Notes under the pieces: model-generated
Databases searched by the model: none
What the model was told of the DNA's origin: nothing
The model's input: only the letters and a program-made list of their open reading frames with translations
Assembly: GCF_014596935.1 (NCBI RefSeq)
Contig: NZ_JACVXC010000001.1
Coordinates: forward strand, 1,338,263 to 1,402,262
Direction of reading: 5' to 3'
Source: Aestuariibaculum suncheonense
Lineage (GTDB): Bacteria; Bacteroidota; Bacteroidia; Flavobacteriales; Flavobacteriaceae
Length of the DNA: 64,000 nucleotides
Program-made: the position numbers and the translations under genes
In this document: positions 20,003 through 29,534 of the stretch, piece by piece
Layout: every line of letters begins with the position of its first letter
How positions within the stretch are numbered: the first letter of the stretch is position 1

Positions 20003-22729
20003 TTAGCGTTTTAGCGTAAAGTGATCTTTGAAGATTCTGCCGTCCTGTAAGGTTACAAAAAACCAATAATCGTCATTAGGTAATTGTTTTCCATTAAAGC
20101 TACCATCCCAGCCGCCATTTAAAGGCGTTAACTCTTTTAATAGTTTTCCGTAACGGTCGAAAATCTGAATTTTTGAATTGGGTTGAAACATATCTGAAGT
20201 TCCATAAACCTGCCATATGTCGTTGAATCCGTCGTTGTTTGGAGTGAACATTTTAGGGAAACCAATAACCGAAATAGTTTGGTAGACCATGCCACAGTCG
20301 TTTTTAACGTCTTTAATGTAAAGGTTGTAAATTCCTGGGCGAACGTTAGTAAATACGTTACTTTCCTGATAATCTTTAACCAAAACAAGGTTTTCATCGT
20401 ATAATGCAAATTCGTAATAACCTTCGCCTGAAACTACTGCAGTTATGGTATTATTGACTGAAGCATCTTTAACCGAAATATTGTCTATAGTCGCAATATT
20501 TGAAGTTTCCACCGTAACCGTGCGCTCTTTACTACAGCCAACACTGTTGGAAATGCTAACCGTATAAATTCCGGGTTGGTTGATGTTGATATCGTGTGTG
20601 GTTTCACCAGTAGACCAAGTATAAGTGTAATTTTCTGGGTTATCGTTAATCATTCCGGCGTTGATGCTAATGGTCTGAGGAAAGTTGTTTAAACAGTAAA
20701 GTGCGTGACTTTCTGTTTCAATTTCAGGTAATTTGTTTACCGTAAGAAAGACTTTGTTGATACCGAAACAGCTGTTGTCATTTTCTATTCTGGAATAAAT
20801 AGTTTGGTTATATGGGGTTGTATTTTTGTAATCGCTACTTAGAGGATTTTGTTCTAATAAGGCATCATCGTAATTGGGATAATAGGTAATGACTGACGCT
20901 GAAATATTATTTGTTGTTTGTATACTAGAAGTTATATCGTCAAGGTTAAAGGTGTTTAAACCGTCTTCAGAATTTAGCTCATCACAAAGCGGTGGTGCTG
21001 AAAAATCGTCTATTTGAGTCAGATTCACGTTTAAATTAAGCGTTGAAACATCAAAGCACCCTGAATTTATATGGTATACTTTGGCATATAACGGTTGCGG
21101 CGCATCCGCATTGAAACTATAATTTTCCGGATTAGGAATTAGCGTTGTAAGGGTTTCATCTTCATAAAATTCGACATCCAATCCTTCAATATTTCCTGAT
21201 AAGTTAGATTTAGCTTCCTTCAGATTAAATCGGGTTATACCACCCGCGATACCATCTTCATCACATTGGGTTAGGGTGTAATCGTATGCTACGGGATTTG
21301 CATTATAAAAAACGTTGGCAACACCTTCAAAAGTTTTATCACATTCTCCGGTATTCGGGTCTATAAATACACTGTATACACCGCTTTTATCGACTTCCAA
21401 AAAATAATCGGTATTCGATATTTCCTTACGATTATATGACCAAACATAGGTAGCGCCCGGAATTTCAGGGGCTTTAAGCGTGTAGGTGTCGTTTTCGCAT
21501 AATTGTAGTTCAATAGAGAAGGTGTCTTCATAACCGATAATATCAATTTTCTGTGAAAAAAACGAGGTAATGAAAGGCGGTAAACCTTGTCTGCCATCTC
21601 TACTTAGCTTAAGTGCGCTATGTGCATAGTTACAAGCGGTTCCTTTTAAATTCGGATTGTTTATAACTGACAAATAGGGTAAACCTTGGTTGTAACTTCT
21701 ATTCATAGACCGGTAAATTTTACCATTCGGTCCCAACTGTAATGCTCCTCGGTAAGTTTGTCTATGGTCTAAAACCATTTCTGAACCACTGATGTTGGCA
21801 GCTGTTAAATCGTATTGCAGTAAAGCGCCATATTGATAGATGGGATTGAATCCTTCATCTTCGGTAGTTTCGTAATACGAGGAGATATAAAGTAATTCAT
21901 TGTTTGGTGAAAATTCAGCGCCGTACGATACCTGAGGTTTGCTACCGTTTCGCGAAAAATTGATATTAATAGGTGTTTCGTTGCTCACAATTCCTGTGGT
22001 TTTATCGAAATCGTATAGAAAAAGACCAAAACTTCCGTTAGCACAAATCAGTTTTGTTCCGTCAGGCGATAGTTTTAAATAGCCTCTTTTATCTTGAATA
22101 TTAGTGTTGAACGAAGACTTAACCGGTGTTGTATTTAAGCCACTTGTACTTACCTCATATGCGAAAAAGGTGTCAATAAACTGCGTTCTGTCAGGCGCAA
22201 AAGTAATTACCCAAATAGACTGACTGACACAGTCTTTAACTACGGCAGTTACTTTTTCTGAACAGAAAGATAATAATCTTGAATTTTTAGTTGTTACATT
22301 ACCCAGTCCTGAATCCAAATTCATATCAACAACCGAATAGTTAAACCCATAATCGGGGTCATTTCGGCTAACTGCAGTATCTAGGGTGAAAATGTAATAG
22401 ATGTTCGGATTTTCTGGTTGAGGTACCACAATAGCCGATTGCGTACTGGAAGCATCGCCAAAAAGACCATAGCCATTAGGCATGGGCATATGGTTTTTGT
22501 TCCAAACCGTAACACCATCTGTGTAAAATAATAGGTTTCCGTTGGCATCAGAAATGGTAGCACAACCTTCGGTAGTACTTAATTTGCTATTGGTTTGTTC
22601 GGTAATGGTACCATCTGGATTAAAACGAATGCCAGCATTATCACCAAAAAACCAGTTAGATGCTTCGCTTTGGCTAAAGCTCAGTAGGCTGTTAAAAATA
22701 AATAATAGAGTTGCTATTTTCTTTATCAT
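20003..22729 (-). CDS. T9SS type B sorting-domain protein with beta-propeller-like N-terminal region
   Basis: 908 residues. The signal peptide ends near SFSQ. Residues about 20-390 contain repeated short strands such as NWFFGDNAGIRF, GNLLFYTDGVTVWN, KLSPDGTKL and SPNNELLYISS, as in PD40/WD40-like propellers of flavobacterial surface proteins. A PKD-like module, two CDExxxxGG repeats (near 486 and 580), a second PKD-like module and a type B sorting domain (about 823-908, ending DHFTLKR) follow. It is the first gene of the five-gene minus-strand array. A TAGATTTG box (22737-22744) lies 7 bases upstream of the ATG, so its transcript may be almost leaderless. Confidence 0.86.
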   Translation of the reverse strand: MIKKIATLLFIFNSLLSFSQSEASNWFFGDNAGIRFNPDGTITEQTNSKLSTTEGCATISDANGNLLFYTDGVTVWNKNHMPMPNGYGLFGDASSTQSAIVVPQPENPNIYYIFTLDTAVSRNDPDYGFNYSVVDMNLDSGLGNVTTKNSRLLSFCSEKVTAVVKDCVSQSIWVITFAPDRTQFIDTFFAYEVSTSGLNTTPVKSSFNTNIQDKRGYLKLSPDGTKLICANGSFGLFLYDFDKTTGIVSNETPININFSRNGSKPQVSYGAEFSPNNELLYISSYYETTEDEGFNPIYQYGALLQYDLTAANISGSEMVLDHRQTYRGALQLGPNGKIYRSMNRSYNQGLPYLSVINNPNLKGTACNYAHSALKLSRDGRQGLPPFITSFFSQKIDIIGYEDTFSIELQLCENDTYTLKAPEIPGATYVWSYNRKEISNTDYFLEVDKSGVYSVFIDPNTGECDKTFEGVANVFYNANPVAYDYTLTQCDEDGIAGGITRFNLKEAKSNLSGNIEGLDVEFYEDETLTTLIPNPENYSFNADAPQPLYAKVYHINSGCFDVSTLNLNVNLTQIDDFSAPPLCDELNSEDGLNTFNLDDITSSIQTTNNISASVITYYPNYDDALLEQNPLSSDYKNTTPYNQTIYSRIENDNSCFGINKVFLTVNKLPEIETESHALYCLNNFPQTISINAGMINDNPENYTYTWSTGETTHDININQPGIYTVSISNSVGCSKERTVTVETSNIATIDNISVKDASVNNTITAVVSGEGYYEFALYDENLVLVKDYQESNVFTNVRPGIYNLYIKDVKNDCGMVYQTISVIGFPKMFTPNNDGFNDIWQVYGTSDMFQPNSKIQIFDRYGKLLKELTPLNGGWDGSFNGKQLPNDDYWFFVTLQDGRIFKDHFTLKR

Positions 22730-22736
22730 ATCATAA

Positions 22737-22744
22737 CAAATCTA
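22737..22744 (-). promoter_or_regulatory. Candidate -7 box of the 20003-22729 gene
   Basis: TAGATTTG on the minus strand fits TAnnTTTG and ends 7 bases before the ATG. No clear -33 TTG was found. Confidence 0.4.
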
Positions 22745-22755
22745 TTAAAAGATTG

Positions 22756-23580
22756 TTATAAATCCCTTTTTTTTAACAGTCGGTACGATAAAAAGGTGAA
22801 AAGGGCTGTCCAAGCTAAAACGATAGCAATTTCATACCAGTGTACGGCATAGTCATACATGAGTTCGCCTTTATCAGGGAATTTGCTCATTGCAACCCTT
22901 TGAAATGGTTGGTCGATTAATTTGTACATCGATTTTAGAGGAAAGACATTCTGAATCTTTTCCGCAATATCCATATTGAATTTCCATGTAAGCAATCCGA
23001 AGGTAATCCATTCTACTATGTATAGAATAAAAACGAATGCCAACGCAAAAGCAGAGCGTTTGGCTAACATACCAAAGAATAAACACAAACTGAAGAAGCC
23101 AATCAATTTAACCAGATAAGCAAATAAAAAGTTGGTTTCTCTAATGACGATGTTGAATTCATTATAACTGGAATAGTATAATCCAATGCAAAGCGAAATG
23201 AGTCCGATTAATACTGTAGAAATGATAGAGAAGAATACAATGGCATAAAATTTAGATAAAATGAATTCTTTTTTACTTAGCCCGTCAATTAGGTTTTGTT
23301 TGATGGTTTTGTTACTGTATTCATTACCTATCATACTCACCACGACGATGGCGAAAAAGAATTTAAATTGCGAGGCGAAAAATGTCGTTAAATGCCAGAT
23401 AACAGGAAAGTTGAATACGCCTAATTCACCTAATTCTAAAGTGAAAAACCCGAAAACATTGATTTTTAAGGACGATAGCAGGATTACGAAAAACGGTAAT
23501 ATGAAGGATATGAAGATTAAAATTTTACTCGTACGATTTAGTAACAGTTTTTGTAATTCTAAGTTTAATAATCGAAACAT
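22756..23580 (-). CDS. ABC transporter permease (ABC-2 type)
   Basis: 274 residues with about six hydrophobic membrane segments: one near residues 20-40, several between 60 and 185, and the last near 250. It ends in a basic LLKKRDL tail. The start MFRLLNLELQKLLLNRTS is typical of Bacteroidota ABC-2 permeases, where a short amphipathic helix precedes the first segment. It lies 18 bases after the ATP-binding gene, so the two form an operon and presumably one exporter. The substrate cannot be read from the sequence. Confidence 0.85.
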   Translation of the reverse strand: MFRLLNLELQKLLLNRTSKILIFISFILPFFVILLSSLKINVFGFFTLELGELGVFNFPVIWHLTTFFASQFKFFFAIVVVSMIGNEYSNKTIKQNLIDGLSKKEFILSKFYAIVFFSIISTVLIGLISLCIGLYYSSYNEFNIVIRETNFLFAYLVKLIGFFSLCLFFGMLAKRSAFALAFVFILYIVEWITFGLLTWKFNMDIAEKIQNVFPLKSMYKLIDQPFQRVAMSKFPDKGELMYDYAVHWYEIAIVLAWTALFTFLSYRLLKKRDL

Positions 23581-23598
23581 AATATTAGGTTTGGGCGG

Positions 23599-24495
23599 TT
23601 AGTTTTTGTCGGTTAATTGTAAAAATTGCTCTTCTAAGCTTTCTTTACGTTGTACTAAATGGGTTAGTACAATACCTTGATTAAAAAGGTATTGGTTAAA
23701 CGTTCCGCTATCTATGGGTTCATTTAAGAATGCAGTGATTAAATTATCTTTTATTTTTATGTTGGAAACCGATTTGTGGTTTTCTAAAAGCGCGATTAAG
23801 GCTTCCTGGTTGTTAGATTTTAATTCAAAAAAACCATGACTGGAAATCATTTCATCAACACGACCCGAATATAATTTCACGCCTTTTCTAAGGACCACCA
23901 CGTGTGAACATACTTTTTCTACTTCATCTAATAAATGCGATGCGAGAAGAATGGTTGTGCCTTTTTCTGCAATTTGCTTTATAATTTCACGTATTTGATG
24001 AATGCCTTGCGGATCCAAACCATTGGTAGGTTCGTCAAGAATTAAAATTTCAGGATCGTTAAGCAGGGCAGAAGCAATAGCCAGACGTTGTTTCATACCT
24101 AGGGAATAAGTGCTGAATTTGCTGTGCTTTCTTTCTAAAAGACCTACAACTTCAAGTTTTTCATCAATTTTACAGTAATCCACCCCTTTAATGTTGCAAA
24201 CCAGTTTCAGGTTTTGAGTTGCTGTCATGTAAGGGTAAAAATTAGGGCGTTCGATTATGGCGCCAACTTTTTTAAGAGCGTCGTGTGTTGAGGTGTTTCC
24301 GTCGAACCATTTAAAATCGCCACTAGTTTTGTTAACTACATTTAAAACAATACCAAGCGTCGTGGATTTACCGCTGCCGTTTGGACCTAATATGCCATAA
24401 ATATTGCCTTTGTTAATGGTGAATGAGAGGTCTTTTACTGCGGTTAAATGACCAAATTTTTTTGTGAGATTATTAAGCGTTAATATTGGTTCCAA
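23599..24495 (-). CDS. ABC transporter ATP-binding protein
   Basis: 298 residues. Walker A GPNGSGKST is at residues 37-45, the signature YSLGMKQRLAIA near 130-141, Walker B EILILDEP near 149-156, and the switch histidine in LLASHLLDEV. The long C-terminal tail after residue 220 is typical of the ABC-2 (CcmA/NatA-like) group. It acts on the cytoplasmic side and powers the permease encoded just downstream. Substrate unknown. Confidence 0.93.
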   Translation of the reverse strand: MEPILTLNNLTKKFGHLTAVKDLSFTINKGNIYGILGPNGSGKSTTLGIVLNVVNKTSGDFKWFDGNTSTHDALKKVGAIIERPNFYPYMTATQNLKLVCNIKGVDYCKIDEKLEVVGLLERKHSKFSTYSLGMKQRLAIASALLNDPEILILDEPTNGLDPQGIHQIREIIKQIAEKGTTILLASHLLDEVEKVCSHVVVLRKGVKLYSGRVDEMISSHGFFELKSNNQEALIALLENHKSVSNIKIKDNLITAFLNEPIDSGTFNQYLFNQGIVLTHLVQRKESLEEQFLQLTDKN

Positions 24496-24613
24496 ATGGT
24501 TTCTTTTTTATGCCGAGGCACAGGTTAGTTTAAAAGTATGACGATACTCAGCGTATTTTGTTACAGGTTAAAAAAAAATAAGTAAATTATGAGCTCGATT
24601 TGACTGGAACAAT

Positions 24614-25681
24614 ATGCATATGGACGATTTAATTATTTCAAAGAAGAAACCTTCATACCCCATAACCGAACAACTTGATGCGTATTTAACCGAATACAAC
24701 AGAAACATAAAATTACCCATTTTTTATGATGATTTGTTGCGTTTTCAAGGCTCTATTGTGGTTTACGATAAAGAAGATAACGATACCCTTTGGATTCGTG
24801 TTTACTATAATGATTATGAACGTGAAGAGATTGAATTTTCGTTGAAAAAGGTTTACACGATTTTACATTCCGATGGTAATGAGAATACCTTACCTTTTTT
24901 AAGTGTTGACGCCATAGACTATTGTACGTTTGGAAATTCGAAGCCATTCAGAATTAAAGTCCGAAATATTTTAAACGATAATTATACCTATTTCTACATT
25001 AAAAAAGCTGATGCTTCCAGAGTTTATGGTTTGGAATTGGAGCATATGCTATCCCCTTATAACTTAAACTTTCTAGTCTATAAAGACACCCTAATTGAAG
25101 AGCATATCGCTGGTATTCCAGGTGATGAGTTCATAAAGAAATTTTTACCAAAATGCGATAAATCGGAGAAATCACAGATTGCTAAAGAGTTTGTGAAGTT
25201 TAACGAGCGCTGTATGATTCGACTTTTAGGTGACATGCGTTCGTATAATTATGTGATAGTACCTACACATGATTTTGACCATGTGGTGTATAAAATCAGG
25301 GCGATTGATTTCGATCAGCAGTCTTACGAAGGCAAGTTTAATATTTACCGTCCGCAATTTTTTAAAGAGAATTTAAAAATGGTGGAGCTGGTGTCTGAAA
25401 CCTTTCAGAAATTATCCATTGATCAGTACAAAATTGAAGAGCGTTCTATATTGGTAAAGCGCTTAAAAAGTTTTCATGATCGTATTGATGAGCTGCTGTT
25501 GTGTATGGAAAATGATGTGATTTCTAAGGAAGAAAACATCAATTTATTAAAGTCGAAAATATATGATTATACTTTAGATGTCAACTTTAAAAAGTGCAAA
25601 TCAATGGGCAATATCCTAAAGAAGTCTTTAGAATATTTAACCCATAATTATGAAAATGTAAATCCTTTAAATTTTAAATAA
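24614..25681 (+). CDS. Uncharacterised cytoplasmic protein, possible kinase-like fold
   Basis: 355 residues, not recognised. There is no signal peptide or membrane segment. Start at ATG 24614 or, equally possible, at the ATG two codons later. Residues about 200-245 read MIRLLGDMRSYNYVIVPTHDF…IRAIDFDQQSYEGK. The spacing between a conserved D/N pair and a later DFD vaguely recalls the catalytic loop and metal-binding aspartate of kinase-like folds, but this is weak. The N-terminal part has many aromatic and acidic strands, and the C-terminus is helical. It stands alone on the plus strand, convergent with the next gene, 6 bases away. Confidence 0.6.
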   Translation: MHMDDLIISKKKPSYPITEQLDAYLTEYNRNIKLPIFYDDLLRFQGSIVVYDKEDNDTLWIRVYYNDYEREEIEFSLKKVYTILHSDGNENTLPFLSVDAIDYCTFGNSKPFRIKVRNILNDNYTYFYIKKADASRVYGLELEHMLSPYNLNFLVYKDTLIEEHIAGIPGDEFIKKFLPKCDKSEKSQIAKEFVKFNERCMIRLLGDMRSYNYVIVPTHDFDHVVYKIRAIDFDQQSYEGKFNIYRPQFFKENLKMVELVSETFQKLSIDQYKIEERSILVKRLKSFHDRIDELLLCMENDVISKEENINLLKSKIYDYTLDVNFKKCKSMGNILKKSLEYLTHNYENVNPLNFK

Positions 25682-25687
25682 CAGGAA

Positions 25688-26206
25688 TTAGTTCCAGTTT
25701 TCGTCGAAGTCTAGACCATCGTAATCATCAAAGTCAAAACCATCTTCGAATTCATCGTTAAAATCTTCAAAGTCATCATCGGCTTCAAAACTTTTCTCTG
25801 GAGCCGTATCAGGAATTTGTCCGTGAACGTACATCAGGTTCGGGTAGTCTACACCTTGTATTTCTTCAACTACTTCTGCTAGTTCTACAAAGAATGTCCA
25901 CATACTTAAAAAGTCGTAAACATAAATCAGTTTAGTACGCGATTTATCTACAGCATCGTTAATAGAGGTTTCATGCATTAAACGTGCCGAATTGTCGTCG
26001 CTTAAATCGAATAACGAAATTTCTTCGCCTTGGTTCCATTCATCATCGCTTAAATAAAATGAAGCCATTTCGTTACCATCAAAACCAAAAGACTGGGTGA
26101 TGATATTGTGTAAATCTTCAAGAGTATCGTCTTCACGAATTTCTAAATCACGAAATACGTTCTCTTCAACATCGTTATCAAGTATAACTCTAAATCTGTA
26201 AATCAT
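25688..26206 (-). CDS. pRiA4b ORF-3-like family protein
   Basis: 172 residues. The start MIYRFRVILDNDVEENVFRDLEI, then LEDLHNIITQSFGFDGNEMASFYLS, is the standard opening of the plasmid pRiA4b ORF-3-like domain, a ubiquitin-like beta-grasp fold, here covering about residues 1-125. The last 40 residues are extremely acidic (repeated DDFED/DDYD). The family is often labelled IS1096 passenger TnpR, but nothing here suggests a mobile element. Function is unknown. Confidence 0.8.
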   Translation of the reverse strand: MIYRFRVILDNDVEENVFRDLEIREDDTLEDLHNIITQSFGFDGNEMASFYLSDDEWNQGEEISLFDLSDDNSARLMHETSINDAVDKSRTKLIYVYDFLSMWTFFVELAEVVEEIQGVDYPNLMYVHGQIPDTAPEKSFEADDDFEDFNDEFEDGFDFDDYDGLDFDENWN

Positions 26207-26324
26207 TATAAAAAATTAAAGTGCAAAGGTAAGTTTTTTTTGTAATACTCGATAGTCGAGATTACATGTTACAAGGTTAAATTTCTCTTATGTTTTCTTA
26301 ATCCTGGCGTACCTGTAAAATGTG

Positions 26325-27341
26325 TTATTTACTAAAACGATGCAAAGTAAATGTCATGGCACTTAGTAAGAAAAATGCCCCTATTTGATGTGCTATTCCC
26401 AACCATAAAGGCACTTGAAGCAGTATCGTGAAAACACCTAATACAAATTGAACGACCACTAAAAGTAGTAAACTGTTAATACCAGTTTTTTGTAAATCGG
26501 TTAAGCTGAACTTTTTAGATTTCCACCAGATAAGACCAATGCAGAATACAACTAGATAAGCTGTCGTTCTATGAGCAAATTGAATACCGCTTGGGTTTTC
26601 TATAAAATTTTTATAAAACGGCTCTAAAACGTAAGCACTAAAGTGAATAAACTGTCCTTCATTCATTAAAGGCCAGTGGTTGTGTAATAAACCTGCTTTA
26701 AGTCCGGCAACAAAAGCACCATAAATAATCTGGAAAATTAAGACCAGATAACCAATAATAATGATGTTTTTCATGGGTTTATTAGCAGGTTTTCTATCAG
26801 GATACATTAAATCTAAAGCCACCCAAAGCGTAGCCGCAAAAGTCATAAACGCCGTAATTAAATGGGCTGCCAGTCTAAAATGACTCACATCAGGCATATC
26901 GACTAATCCACTTTTAACCATGTACCAACCTAAAAAGCCTTGAAAAGCACCAAGTCCTAGTAGTACAATACATTTTTTTATGGTCGACTTTGTTAACTGT
27001 TTTCTTATTAAAAAATAGATGAAAGGAAAAATGAAAACCAAGCCAATAACTCGACCAATAAGGCGGTGCAGCCATTCCCAGAAGTAGATAGATTTAAAAT
27101 CTTCAATGGTAAAATGGTTATTGAGCTTCTGGTATTCGGGATACTGCTTATACAAATCAAAAGCATCCTGCCATTCCTGATCGCCAACAGGAGGGATGGT
27201 TCCTGTAATTAGTTTGTAGTTAGAGATCGATAAACCCGAATCGGTAAGGCGGGTAATACCACCTACAATTACCATAATAAAAATGAGTAAACACCCTGAT
27301 AATAACCAGTAGATTACGCTTTTATTGTCTTTTGTTTTCAT
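26325..27341 (-). CDS. ctaA: Heme A synthase (COX15/CtaA family)
   Basis: 338 residues with about eight membrane segments. CtaA oxidises the methyl group of heme O to give heme A for cytochrome oxidase, in the cytoplasmic membrane. Signature parts are VGGITRLTDSGLSISNYKLITG at the start, WEWLHRLIGRVIGL with the first heme-ligand histidine, HFRLAAHL, FAHRTTAY and IAHQIGAFFLL near the C-terminus. The length and histidines fit a functional enzyme. It lies 24 bases downstream of the cca-type gene on the same strand. Confidence 0.93.
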   Translation of the reverse strand: MKTKDNKSVIYWLLSGCLLIFIMVIVGGITRLTDSGLSISNYKLITGTIPPVGDQEWQDAFDLYKQYPEYQKLNNHFTIEDFKSIYFWEWLHRLIGRVIGLVFIFPFIYFLIRKQLTKSTIKKCIVLLGLGAFQGFLGWYMVKSGLVDMPDVSHFRLAAHLITAFMTFAATLWVALDLMYPDRKPANKPMKNIIIIGYLVLIFQIIYGAFVAGLKAGLLHNHWPLMNEGQFIHFSAYVLEPFYKNFIENPSGIQFAHRTTAYLVVFCIGLIWWKSKKFSLTDLQKTGINSLLLLVVVQFVLGVFTILLQVPLWLGIAHQIGAFFLLSAMTFTLHRFSK

Positions 27342-27365
27342 AGCTTTTATATGCTGACAGGTTTG

Positions 27366-28787
27366 TTATTTATTTACAGCAACAAGACCTAGTTTTTGCC
27401 CTTTTTGGAGCATTAAATTGTAAGCAGCTTCATATTCGTTTGGAATATCACCCTCTAAAATCGCTTCTTTTATGGTCTCTTTAATAATGCCTATTTCTTT
27501 AGAAGGCTTTAAATTGAAGGTCTCCATAATTTCTTCACCTGAAATTGGAGGTTGGAAATTACGAACATGATCGCGCTCTTCAACTTCAACAATTTTCTGA
27601 CGAACAATTTTGAAGTTGTTATGATATTTTTGAAATTTTTTCGGGTTTTTGGTCGTGATATCAGCCTCACAAAGCGTCATTAAATCCTCGACAAACTCAC
27701 CGGCATCAAAAATTAAACGACGTACGGCAGAATCGGTAACGATATCCTGAGCCAAAACGATTGGGCGTGAACTCATAAATACCATTTTCTGAACAAATTT
27801 CATTTTGTCATTTAATGGCATTTTAAGTCTTTTAAACAGTCGGAATACCATCTTAGACCCTTCTAATTCATGCCCATGGAAGGTCCAACCGACTTTTTTG
27901 CTGAATCGCTTTGTTGGCGCTTTACCAATATCGTGCAATAAAGCCGCCCAGCGTAACCAAAGATTATCGGTGTTCTCGGCAATATTATCAACTACTTCTA
28001 AGGTGTGATAAAAATTATCTTTATGGCGTTGGCCTTCAACTTCATCAATGCCTTTTAAGGCTAAAAGTTCGGGTAAAATATATGGTAAAAGTCCTGTTTT
28101 ATCCAGTAAAAGAAATCCTATTGATGGTTTTTTGCTTTCAAGAATTTTATTCAGTTCAACAACAATGCGCTCTTTGGTAATGATTTCAATACGATGACTG
28201 TTTCTTGTAATTGCATTTAAGGATTCATCTTCAATTCGAAATCCAAGTTGGGTTGCAAATCGAATGGCGCGCATCATACGTAGCGGATCGTCGCTATAAG
28301 TAATATCCGGATCTAAAGGTGTACGGATGATTTTGTTTTCTAAATCCTGAATGCCTCCAAAAGGATCTAAAAGATTCCCAAATTCAGCTTCACTTAGATT
28401 AAGTGCTAACGCATTAATGGTAAAATCACGACGGTTCTGGTCGTCTTTAAGCGTTCCGTTTTCTACTGCAGGGTTTCTGCTGTTTTCGTCGTAAGATTCC
28501 TTTCGGGCACCAACAAATTCAATTTCAATATCGTCGTAACGTAGCATGGCAGTGCCGTAGGTTTTAAAAACCTGTACTTTGGGTTTATTGGGTAAGTTTT
28601 TAGCAACCTGTTTAGCTAGCTTTATACCATCGCCTATGGCAACCACATCGATATCTTTCGCATTGCCTCGTTGTAAAATAAAATCGCGGACAAAGCCACC
28701 AATTACATAGCTCTCGAGATTTAATTCTTTGGCAGATTGAGAAATAATTTTAAATATGTTGTGCTCTAATGCTTGTTTATGATTCAT
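27366..28787 (-). CDS. cca: CCA tRNA nucleotidyltransferase with HD domain
   Basis: About 473 residues from the ATG at 28787; two further in-frame ATGs lie upstream within 9 bases. Class II nucleotidyltransferase: the GGFVRDFIL motif and the metal-binding DIDVV pair are near residues 30-50, then RRDFTINAL and the RMMRAIRFA segment of the poly(A) polymerase/CCA-type head. An HD hydrolase domain follows, with [13 protein letters not shown] and HGHELEGS. It adds or repairs the CCA end of tRNAs; neither tRNA gene in this window encodes CCA, which fits the need for it. Confidence 0.92.
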   Translation of the reverse strand: MNHKQALEHNIFKIISQSAKELNLESYVIGGFVRDFILQRGNAKDIDVVAIGDGIKLAKQVAKNLPNKPKVQVFKTYGTAMLRYDDIEIEFVGARKESYDENSRNPAVENGTLKDDQNRRDFTINALALNLSEAEFGNLLDPFGGIQDLENKIIRTPLDPDITYSDDPLRMMRAIRFATQLGFRIEDESLNAITRNSHRIEIITKERIVVELNKILESKKPSIGFLLLDKTGLLPYILPELLALKGIDEVEGQRHKDNFYHTLEVVDNIAENTDNLWLRWAALLHDIGKAPTKRFSKKVGWTFHGHELEGSKMVFRLFKRLKMPLNDKMKFVQKMVFMSSRPIVLAQDIVTDSAVRRLIFDAGEFVEDLMTLCEADITTKNPKKFQKYHNNFKIVRQKIVEVEERDHVRNFQPPISGEEIMETFNLKPSKEIGIIKETIKEAILEGDIPNEYEAAYNLMLQKGQKLGLVAVNK

Positions 28788-28855
28788 AATCATCAAATTT
28801 CAAGCACCAATTTCCAAGAATTTATGTTGGATTTTGGAATTTGAAACTATGTGTT

Positions 28856-29416
28856 TTAAGGTCTTATTATTTTTACGACACCATTATTGCTCAGTTTAAT
28901 GATAGACGATGGTTTGTCGCATTTTTTTTCGTGGTGCAAATTTACAACATAGTCTACACCTTTTAAAACCTCTGGGCTTATTTCTTTATACGATTTTGGC
29001 GTAGGTTCGCCACTAATATTGGCAGAAGTTGACACAATAGCGCCATTTAATCGTCGAGTAAGCTGATAGCAAAATTCGTCATCCGGAATACGAATGGCAA
29101 TTGTACCGTCTTCAGCAACAAGATTGTCGGCTAAATTTTGTGCATCGTCGTATATGATAGTTGTAGGTTTATCGGTAACCTCAATAATATTTAGAGCAAC
29201 TAGAGGTACTTGCTTTACGTACTTTTTAAGCATACGGTCGTCGGCAACTAAGCAAATAAGGGCTTTGCTGTCTTCACGTTTTTTAAGTTCGTAAACTTTT
29301 TTAACGGCTTCAGGGTTAGTAGCATCGCAACCAATACCCCAAACGGTATCGGTAGGATAAAGGATTAAACCGCCGGTTCTCAGGATTTCTAAAGCTTTGT
29401 TTATTTCGGCTTGCAT
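28856..29416 (-). CDS. tsaC: Threonylcarbamoyl-AMP synthase (TsaC/YrdC/Sua5 family)
   Basis: 186 residues, so only the YrdC domain; the extra C-terminal domain of Sua5 is absent. The enzyme makes threonylcarbamoyl-AMP from threonine, bicarbonate and ATP for the t6A37 modification of ANN-decoding tRNAs. The signature LILYPTDTVWGIGCDA is near residues 17-31, followed by KKREDSKALICLV and TIAIRIPDD. SANISGEPTPKSY is near 140. A -7 box, TAAATTTG (29434-29441), lies 17 bases upstream. Confidence 0.92.
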   Translation of the reverse strand: MQAEINKALEILRTGGLILYPTDTVWGIGCDATNPEAVKKVYELKKREDSKALICLVADDRMLKKYVKQVPLVALNIIEVTDKPTTIIYDDAQNLADNLVAEDGTIAIRIPDDEFCYQLTRRLNGAIVSTSANISGEPTPKSYKEISPEVLKGVDYVVNLHHEKKCDKPSSIIKLSNNGVVKIIRP

Positions 29417-29433
29417 CTATTTTGTTTTTGGTG

Positions 29434-29441
29434 CAAATTTA
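29434..29441 (-). promoter_or_regulatory. Candidate -7 box of the tsaC-like gene
   Basis: TAAATTTG on the minus strand matches TAnnTTTG and is well placed before the ATG at 29416. The -33 element is not clear. Confidence 0.45.
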
Positions 29442-29534
29442 ATATTACTTTTTCACATTCTTTAAATGTTTAGTAATATTGCGCCGTATTAAAAATGAGG
29501 TTGACATACCAGGTTTTAATATATAGATGTAATT

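Noticed and set aside
25688..26206. Transposon label: the pRiA4b ORF-3-like family is often named IS1096 passenger TnpR
   Set aside because: There are no transposase, terminal repeats or target duplications around it; the name is historical.
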